A DNA stretch of 10,644 nt from Methanobacteriota archaeon (GTDB taxonomy: Archaea > Halobacteriota > Halobacteria > Halobacteriales > Halalkalicoccaceae): positions 1-10,644 of the forward strand of contig JADFQH010000080.1 of the NCBI GenBank assembly GCA_022561895.1, written 5' to 3'. Below, one piece after another: positions 6,243 through 10,644 of this stretch. Each line of letters opens with the position of its first letter. Positions within the stretch are counted from its first letter, which is position 1. Under the pieces are notes generated by a model, which had not been told where the DNA came from, did not search any database, and worked only from the letters and a program-made list of their open reading frames with translations. Position numbers and translations under genes: made by a program.

Positions 6243-6275
6243 CTCGTCCGCGGGATTTGAACCCCTCGCTGTCGC
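6243..6275 (-). other. tRNA T-arm-like segment between lipoprotein and amidohydrolase genes
   Basis: The minus strand contains GGGGTTCAAATCCCGCG, which matches the conserved T-loop consensus GTTCRANYCC of tRNA genes exactly. Only three stem pairs form, no matching 5' acceptor strand or anticodon arm exists, and sequence immediately upstream is lipoprotein coding DNA. It is therefore not a tRNA gene. It may be a leftover 3' tRNA piece or a coincidence in which TTCAAAT serves as the TATA box of the amidohydrolase gene (-23 to -29). Confidence 0.3.
6255..6261 (-). promoter_or_regulatory. possible TATA box for the amidohydrolase gene
   Basis: On the minus strand this reads TTCAAAT, 23-29 bases before the ATG at 6232. 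It is the only A/T-rich stretch at leaderless promoter distance in an otherwise GC-rich 63-base gap. The same bases form the T-loop-like sequence noted at 6243-6275. Confidence 0.35.
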
Positions 6276-6295
6276 CTGTAACGTCTTGTCCCTCT

Positions 6296-6616
6296 TCAAT
6301 CAACACCGGCTTTCGTCCCGTCGATCTCGATGCTGATCTCATCGGAGACCACCGCCTGCCCGTCGGTCACACGAACGGTGAGCGAGTGGGGAACCAGATC
6401 GTCCAGGTCGGTGATAATTTCGTGATAGGCAGTTGGTTTGTCCTCTAGTTCCAGCCGTTCGACTACCTGCTTCGTATCCTTGAAAACGATCCCGGTCCAA
6501 TGGCGTGATTCGGCGGCCATTTGAGTAGGGGTATTCGGATTCTCTCCACGACCCAGACAGCCCGTTACGGCGACCGGGAGCACTGTCGCTCCCGCGAGAA
6601 ACCGGCGACGGCTCAT
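6296..6616 (-). CDS. small Tat-exported lipoprotein of unknown function
   Basis: This 106-residue precursor has a twin-arginine signal (SRRRFL, residues 2-7), a hydrophobic stretch AGATVLPVAV, and a lipobox VTGC with Cys20. It should be exported folded through Tat, which most haloarchaeal secreted proteins use, then lipid-anchored outside the membrane. The mature part is about 86 residues. It starts with a short Gly/Asn/Pro/Thr linker (LGRGENPNTPTQ), followed by a beta-rich domain (HWTGIVFKDTKQVVERLEL ... HSLTVRVTDGQAVVSDEISIEID). I do not recognise the domain. A small ligand-binding or assembly protein is possible. In-frame TAA 18 bases upstream fixes the start at 6616. No promoter at the usual distance was found. 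It lies 36 bases after the HD gene, so it may be transcribed with it. Confidence 0.85.
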   Translation of the reverse strand: MSRRRFLAGATVLPVAVTGCLGRGENPNTPTQMAAESRHWTGIVFKDTKQVVERLELEDKPTAYHEIITDLDDLVPHSLTVRVTDGQAVVSDEISIEIDGTKAGVD

Positions 6617-6652
6617 GATTACGATATGATATTACCTCACAAGTGCTTTCGG

Positions 6653-7885
6653 TCACTCCTCGCTCGAACCAAACCGATCGAGCGTCGTGTGCAGACCGGG
6701 GACAACGTCACTGACGAGCGTTCCATCGGTGTCGAGTCCGAGGACAGCCTCGGTCGCGTGGCCGACCCGTTCTGCGACGTTGGCGGGCGCATAGACACCG
6801 AATCGCCACTGATTGAGCTGAGATTGCCGCAGGGTTCGCACCAACGATGACTGCTCGTCCAGTCGCCGAACGTCGCCGCCGACGATCACCTGCGTGCTCG
6901 ATTCGGTCATCCGGGGGTAGCCCGGTACGTCGATGATCACCGCGTCGCTTTCGACCCCCGCTCGATCCGCGATCGTCCGTTCGTACTCGACGCGCCTGTC
7001 GTAGTCGAGATCGAGCAGATCACGCGGTACGTCACGGAGTTCCGCCCAGACCGCCCGTTTGAACAGGTCGCGGTGGGCGAACCGACGGGCGAGTACTTTC
7101 GTCTCTTCGGTCGTCCGGAGCGCAACCAGTAGGTCGTGATCGTCCATTCGCCGGAGATCCTCGGGTTCGGTTCCCGCGACGATCAGCCGCTCTGCACCCC
7201 GCCGGAGCATCGACTTGCTGATCCGGGCGACGTGGTGGCTGTACACCGTGGGGTTCATCAGCGCGCGCGCAACGAGCAAGCTCTCTGCGGTCTGGACGTT
7301 TCCCTCGCCGAGAACGAGTTCGCCCGAGACGAAGCGGAGTTCGCGAACGAGCCGACCGTGATCGATCGTGCCGTAGGGGACGCCAGTGTGGTGGGCGTCT
7401 CTCACCAAGTAGTCCATTCGATCGACATCGAGTTCGCCCGAGACAAGCCCACCGTACTGGCCTTCCCCCGAAATGAGGTCGGCCACTCGATTCGGGTCGA
7501 GATCGTGATCGACGAGAATCGATCGGATCGCGCCCTCCGCAACGATATCCGTAACGTCCTCGTGGTAGTTTCCGGTATGCCGGGCGATCACGTCCTCGAC
7601 GTTGTGGCTGTAGGGGCCGTGGCCAATATCGTGAAGGATCGCGGCGGCCCGGATTCGTTCCGCGGCCCGTCCCTCGATCCCCAGTTGGGAAAGCGCCTCG
7701 CGAGCGAGGTGATAGACTCCCAAGGAATGTTCGAACCGGGTGTGGTTCGCCGAGGGGTAGACGAGAGAAACGGTCCCCAACTGCTTGATATGTCGAAGGC
7801 GCTGAACCTCGGGAGTATCGAGCAGTGCGCGGGCGACCCCGTCGATCTCGATATGATCGTGGACGCTATCCTTGATCGTCTTCAT
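6653..7885 (-). CDS. HD-domain phosphohydrolase (SAMHD1/dGTPase-like)
   Basis: This 410-residue cytoplasmic protein has an N-terminal HD domain. Metal ligands are His53 in TRFEHSLGVYHLA, His85-Asp86 in AAILHDIGHGPYSH, and Asp155 in DVDRMDYLVRDAHHTGVPYG. Tyr159 and Asp163 correspond to substrate-contacting residues in SAMHD1, and NYHED (106-110) follows the usual order. It starts MKTIKDSVHDHIEID, as in the COG1078 group, whose tested members hydrolyse deoxynucleoside triphosphates or related nucleotides. Residues 300-410 are a beta/alpha tail (SDAVIIDVPGYPR ... LNQWRFGVYAPANVAERV) found in archaeal members. The substrate here is not proven; roles in dNTP pool control or phage defence are both conceivable. 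The start at 7885 is backed by a TTTAAA box at -25 to -30. The gene lies 25 bases after the amidase stop. Confidence 0.92.
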   Translation of the reverse strand: MKTIKDSVHDHIEIDGVARALLDTPEVQRLRHIKQLGTVSLVYPSANHTRFEHSLGVYHLAREALSQLGIEGRAAERIRAAAILHDIGHGPYSHNVEDVIARHTGNYHEDVTDIVAEGAIRSILVDHDLDPNRVADLISGEGQYGGLVSGELDVDRMDYLVRDAHHTGVPYGTIDHGRLVRELRFVSGELVLGEGNVQTAESLLVARALMNPTVYSHHVARISKSMLRRGAERLIVAGTEPEDLRRMDDHDLLVALRTTEETKVLARRFAHRDLFKRAVWAELRDVPRDLLDLDYDRRVEYERTIADRAGVESDAVIIDVPGYPRMTESSTQVIVGGDVRRLDEQSSLVRTLRQSQLNQWRFGVYAPANVAERVGHATEAVLGLDTDGTLVSDVVPGLHTTLDRFGSSEE

Positions 7886-7909
7886 ACCTCGAGACTAGCT
7901 GCCATCGGA

Positions 7910-7915
7910 TTTAAA
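7910..7915 (-). promoter_or_regulatory. TATA box for the HD phosphohydrolase gene, overlapping the amidase stop
   Basis: TTTAAA lies 25-30 bases before the ATG at 7885, the exact distance for a leaderless haloarchaeal promoter, and matches the TATA consensus well. It includes the amidase TAA stop codon (7911-7913), so coding and promoter sequence share bases. Confidence 0.65.
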
Positions 7916-9203
7916 CCGACGGGCGCAGGGCGTCCGCGACCCCCTCGGCCCACGCGAGCAGTCGCTCGTCCTCGCCGTAGCCACCGACACACTGGAGGCC
8001 GAGCGGGAGGCCATCGATCTCCCCTGCGGGGACCGACAGCGCCGGCAGCCCGCTGTGTGTCCACGGCAGGTTCATCACCGGGTCGCCGGTGTCCCCGATG
8101 CCCTCGGGAGCCGGGCCGGGTGCGGCCGGACAGAGCCAGACGTCGATCCCCTCCTCGTCCATCACCGTTTCGACGGACTCGCGCAGGTCGCCGCAACCGA
8201 CACGGGCCTCACAGAGTTCGCCGACGCCGACCTCGTGGCCCTCTCGGATCAGATCGACCGTTTCCTCGGCGTAGCGCTCGCCGTACTCGGCAAACCACTC
8301 GCTATGCGAAAGCGCGGTCTCGGCGGCCACCAGCCGGTTGTGTCGGCGGTTGATCCCGTCGATGTTTTCGAGGAGTTCGACCCGCCGGATCTCGTAGCCC
8401 GCTTGCTCCAACCGGACGACCTGCTCATGGAACTGATCGAGCGCTTCCTGTTCTGCCTGTTCGAGATATGGCCCCTCTGGAACGCCAAGCGTCGGCGCTT
8501 CGACCGACTCGGGACGCCAGTGGTCGTAGAGCACCGAGGCGGCGAGTTGTGCGCCCGCTACGTCCTGGGTGAAAAAGCCGACGTGGTCGACCGAGGGCGC
8601 AACGGGAAGCACCCCTTCGATGGGGATTCGTCCGTAGGTCGGCTTCAGGCCGACGATTCCACAGAAAGCGGCGGGTCGAACCACCGAGCCGATCGTCTGT
8701 GAGCCGAGCGCGAGCGGGCAGAGACCCGCGGCGACCGCGGCCGCAGAGCCGCTGGACGACCCGCCCGGTGTGTGATCCGGGTTGTGGGGATTTCTCGTCG
8801 GTCCCGGCTCGAAGTAGGCGAACTCGGTGGTGACGGTTTTTCCAAGGACGATCGCACCGGCTTCCCGAAGCGCGCGCACGCTCGCGGCTTCGTTGCCGGT
8901 GAGCGTCTCCGGCGAAAGGTCGGCCCCGGCGCGGGTGAGAAAGCCATCGACGTGGAATATATCCTTTATTCCGACTGGGAGACCGTACAGCGGCGGCCGC
9001 GTCGCGGAGTCGTCGAATCGTGCTTCGAGCGCCTCCGCCTCGCGTTCGAGTCTGGTCCATCGGTTTGGCTCGTCGAGTAGTGCTTCTATCCGTGGTTCGA
9101 CGCGCTCGGCTCTGTCCTCGAGTGTGTCGAGATATGTCGAGGGGTCGGTCCCGCCGGTTCGTAGCGATACGGCAGTTTCGAAAAGCGGTTCGTCGTTGAT
9201 CAT
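7911..9203 (-). CDS. amidase-signature family hydrolase
   Basis: This 430-residue enzyme of the amidase signature family hydrolyses carboxylic amides to acid and ammonia; the physiological substrate is unknown. The Ser-cisSer-Lys triad is complete: Lys80 in LPVGIKDIF, Ser149 in HTPGGSSSGSAAAVAAG (141-160 region), and nucleophile Ser173 in GSQTIGSVVRPAAFCGIVG. The spacing of 24 residues between the two serines matches the family. The oxyanion loop reads T-I-G-S instead of the common T-G-G-S, so Ile171 replaces a glycine. Length is normal for stand-alone amidases and shorter than GatA. GatA is unlikely because no GatB or GatC is adjacent. The start is Met at 9203: the in-frame extension to 9263 is Arg-rich and would cover the promoter. 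A TATA-like ATTAAG sits at -25 to -30. Confidence 0.9.
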   Translation of the reverse strand: MINDEPLFETAVSLRTGGTDPSTYLDTLEDRAERVEPRIEALLDEPNRWTRLEREAEALEARFDDSATRPPLYGLPVGIKDIFHVDGFLTRAGADLSPETLTGNEAASVRALREAGAIVLGKTVTTEFAYFEPGPTRNPHNPDHTPGGSSSGSAAAVAAGLCPLALGSQTIGSVVRPAAFCGIVGLKPTYGRIPIEGVLPVAPSVDHVGFFTQDVAGAQLAASVLYDHWRPESVEAPTLGVPEGPYLEQAEQEALDQFHEQVVRLEQAGYEIRRVELLENIDGINRRHNRLVAAETALSHSEWFAEYGERYAEETVDLIREGHEVGVGELCEARVGCGDLRESVETVMDEEGIDVWLCPAAPGPAPEGIGDTGDPVMNLPWTHSGLPALSVPAGEIDGLPLGLQCVGGYGEDERLLAWAEGVADALRPSV

Positions 9204-9227
9204 TCGAGAACCGAAGAAACGTCGCCT

Positions 9228-9233
9228 CTTAAT
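9228..9233 (-). promoter_or_regulatory. TATA box for the amidase gene
   Basis: On the minus strand this reads ATTAAG, 25-30 bases before the ATG at 9203, consistent with leaderless transcription. It supports the shorter start of the amidase. A palindrome lies just upstream at 9240-9249. Confidence 0.5.
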
Positions 9234-9239
9234 CCTTGA

Positions 9240-9249
9240 GGAACGTTCC
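9240..9249. repeat. 10-base palindrome between divergent amidase and cofD promoters
   Basis: GGAACGTTCC is a perfect palindrome 37-46 bases upstream of the amidase ATG, directly next to its TATA box. It lies in the 149-base divergent region shared with cofD. The GAACGTTC core recurs at 89-96. A regulator binding site is possible; no known motif is matched. Confidence 0.4.
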
Positions 9250-9322
9250 CACGATAATCGCACCGGACGATCAGAACAGCGGTAGCGAGGAGTCAGGTTT
9301 CGTTCCGCCCCGAGGGCGAGTG

Positions 9323-9328
9323 TTTAAG
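9323..9328 (+). promoter_or_regulatory. TATA box for cofD
   Basis: TTTAAG lies 25-30 bases before the cofD ATG at 9353 in an otherwise GC-rich context, the normal position for a leaderless promoter. It argues against the longer in-frame start at 9236. Confidence 0.6.
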
Positions 9329-9352
9329 TCCGATCCCCCGCCTACCCCGCGT

Positions 9353-10579
9353 ATGGTTACGTTTCTCTCCGGGGGGACCGGGACGCCGAAGCTCCTCTCG
9401 GGGGCGTCCGAGGTGTTCTCACCGACGGAGACGACGGTGATCGGAAACACCGGCGACGACATCGAACTCGGCGGTCTCTATATCTCGCCCGACATCGATA
9501 CGGTTCTGTTCGAGCGCGCAGGTCTCCTCGATCGCGAAACGTGGTGGGGGATCGAGGATGATTCCCATGAAACCAACGAGTTCCTGTTCGAACTGGCCGA
9601 CGCCGCCGGTCTGGAGCGCGGCCCTCGGTATCTTCCCGAGGAAACACAGACGAGCGGACGGGAGATCGCTCGATGGAGGCGATTCTCGGGGATCGCGGAG
9701 TTCATGACGATCGGGGATCGGGATCGGGCGGTGCATCTCACTCGAACGAGCCTCCTCGATGAAGGTCACACCCTTACCGAAGCCACTCGAACGCTCGCTC
9801 GCGCGTTCTGCCTCGACATCGATCTCGTTCCGATGAGCGACGATCCGCTCGCGACGCTCATCCACACTCCCCAAGGACGCATGCATTTCCAGGAGTTCTG
9901 GGTCGCCCGTCGCGGGTCTCCCGAGATCAGTTCAGTAGAATTTCGCGGCGAGCCGCGGATGAGCGAGATAGTCAAAAACGCCCTTTCCGAGCCGGTGGTT
10001 ATCGGCCCCTCGAACCCAGTTACGAGCGTGGGACCGATCCGCGCGGTTTCGGGTGTCGAGGAGCGACTCGCGAGGACGCCGGTGGTTGCGGTCTCGCCGT
10101 TCGTCGGGGATCGGGTCTTTTCGGGACCGGCGGCCGAGCTGATGCGGGCGACGGGCTACGAACCGAGTACGGCCGGAGTCGCAGAGATCTACCCCTTCGT
10201 CGATGCCTTCGTGCTCGACGAAGCGGATGGTACGGAGATGGACCGACCGGTCGTTCGCACCGACACGACGATCGAATCGCAGTTGGACGCCACACGGGTT
10301 GCCCGCGCGGTCAGCGACGCCGTCGTCGTGGTGCATGCGAAGGCTCATCCGGGCGTGACGATTACGATGGGGCTGCGCATGGCACGCCTCCCGTCGGAGC
10401 TCAATGGGCCGGTGCGGATCGAGCTGAGAAAGCCCGGTCTCACCGTCCAGATGGTGGCAACCAATACTTTGACCGGTTCGACCGCAGAACTCTACAGCAA
10501 ACTGCTGGATCCCTCTACGGTCGAGGACGTCTTTGGGAATCTTCCGATGTACGAAGCGGGCTTGCCTGAGGCGCGATAA
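9353..10579 (+). CDS. cofD: 2-phospho-L-lactate transferase CofD with an extra C-terminal region
   Basis: CofD transfers the phospholactyl (or related phosphoenolpyruvyl) group from its guanylyl-activated donor to the deazaflavin Fo, a late step of coenzyme F420 synthesis in the cytoplasm. Family features: N-terminal MVTFLSGGTGTPKLL, NTGDDIELGGLYISPDIDT (32-50), RRFSGIAEFMTIGDRDRA (109-126), DDPLATLIHTPQGRMHFQEF (163-182), GPSNPVTSVGPI (218-229) and STAGVAEIYPFVDAFVLDE (272-290). These match archaeal CofD through about residue 322, where relatives of 310-335 residues normally end. Here the frame continues to residue 408. The extension has an alternating strand/helix pattern but no motif I can name with certainty; see the finding on it. 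Codon use does not change at the junction. The ATG at 9353 is chosen from the TATA box at -25 to -30. The stop overlaps the next start (TAATG). Confidence 0.95.
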   Translation: MVTFLSGGTGTPKLLSGASEVFSPTETTVIGNTGDDIELGGLYISPDIDTVLFERAGLLDRETWWGIEDDSHETNEFLFELADAAGLERGPRYLPEETQTSGREIARWRRFSGIAEFMTIGDRDRAVHLTRTSLLDEGHTLTEATRTLARAFCLDIDLVPMSDDPLATLIHTPQGRMHFQEFWVARRGSPEISSVEFRGEPRMSEIVKNALSEPVVIGPSNPVTSVGPIRAVSGVEERLARTPVVAVSPFVGDRVFSGPAAELMRATGYEPSTAGVAEIYPFVDAFVLDEADGTEMDRPVVRTDTTIESQLDATRVARAVSDAVVVVHAKAHPGVTITMGLRMARLPSELNGPVRIELRKPGLTVQMVATNTLTGSTAELYSKLLDPSTVEDVFGNLPMYEAGLPEAR

Positions 10580-10644
10580 TGGTGGAACGAATCGCGGGCG
10601 GCATGAGGCGTGCCGTCAGCGTGTGTGCCCTCGTTTGCGGAGCC
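10579..10644 (+). CDS. start of an unidentified gene coupled to cofD (partial)
   Basis: ATG at 10579 shares its A with the cofD TAA stop, and the frame stays open for 22 codons to the window edge. The visible part reads MVERIAGGMRRAVSVCALVC then GA. A short basic segment is followed by a hydrophobic run, which could be a membrane anchor or first transmembrane helix. A second ATG at 10603 is an alternative start. Function cannot be inferred, but the overlap suggests it is translated with cofD. Confidence 0.5.
   Translation, partial: MVERIAGGMRRAVSVCALVCGA

Noticed and set aside
6243..6320. Complete tRNA gene on the minus strand
   Set aside because: Only a T-loop consensus is present: no acceptor pairing, D arm or anticodon arm, and the 5' part would lie in lipoprotein coding sequence.
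7136..8353. Plus-strand open frame of 405 codons opposite the HD and amidase genes
   Set aside because: It crosses two well-supported genes and their promoter, ends in Arg/Pro-rich sequence, and has no recognisable domain.
9204..9263. Longer amidase start, adding 20 residues
   Set aside because: It would translate the TATA box and half of the divergent promoter region; the added residues are basic and unlike the protein.
9236..9352. Longer CofD start, adding 39 residues
   Set aside because: The added part contains the TATA box, has no CofD similarity, and the family begins at MVTFLSGGTG.
1..10644. Very frequent CGATCG/GATC words throughout
   Set aside because: This is a general composition feature of many haloarchaeal genomes and is spread evenly over coding DNA, so it does not mark a site.

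Overview
The window looks like chromosomal DNA from a haloarchaeon (class Halobacteria). Evidence for this: high GC; strongly acidic proteins; TATA-type boxes (TTTAAA, TTTAAG, ATTAAG, GTTAAG) about 25-30 bases before several start codons, as expected for leaderless archaeal promoters; a Tat-type lipoprotein signal; an archaeal CofD for coenzyme F420; and a biotin carboxylase fused to its biotin carrier, in the form usual for haloarchaea. I cannot name the genus.

Left part (1-1883): the last 22 codons of an unidentified plus-strand gene, then a class I SAM-dependent methyltransferase on the minus strand. After a 265-base spacer comes a minus-strand toxin-antitoxin pair: an AbrB-fold antitoxin (vapB) and a PIN-domain toxin (vapC), overlapping by one base (TGATG). 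The 89 bases between vapB and the next gene carry two perfect 8-base direct repeats over the presumed vapB core promoter, a good candidate for the autoregulatory operator.

Centre (1973-4731): a plus-strand two-gene unit. The first gene encodes a 611-residue biotin carboxylase plus biotin carrier subunit of an acyl-CoA carboxylase, with biotinylation Lys577 in EAMKMEN. The second encodes biotin-protein ligase BirA with an N-terminal winged helix. Its GTG start lies in the stop of the first gene (GTGA), so the biotin acceptor and the enzyme that loads it are co-translated. The carboxyltransferase subunit is not in the window.

Right part (4733-9203): five minus-strand genes in the order amidase, HD-domain phosphohydrolase, small Tat lipoprotein, amidohydrolase/deaminase-like enzyme, universal stress protein. 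They are closely spaced but probably not one simple operon, because at least amidase, HD and usp have their own TATA boxes. In the HD and usp cases the box includes the TAA stop codon of the gene upstream. At the far right, cofD (F420 biosynthesis) is divergent from amidase and carries an unexpected C-terminal extension of about 85 residues. A further gene starts in its stop codon (TAATG) and leaves the window.

No IS element, CRISPR array, rRNA or complete tRNA was seen. Most of the window is ordinary core metabolism. The items most worth a second look are the CofD extension, the vapBC operator repeats, the TATA/stop overlaps and the inverted repeats at the usp promoter. There is no gene-free stretch longer than 300 bases; the longest (951-1215) is described as a feature.
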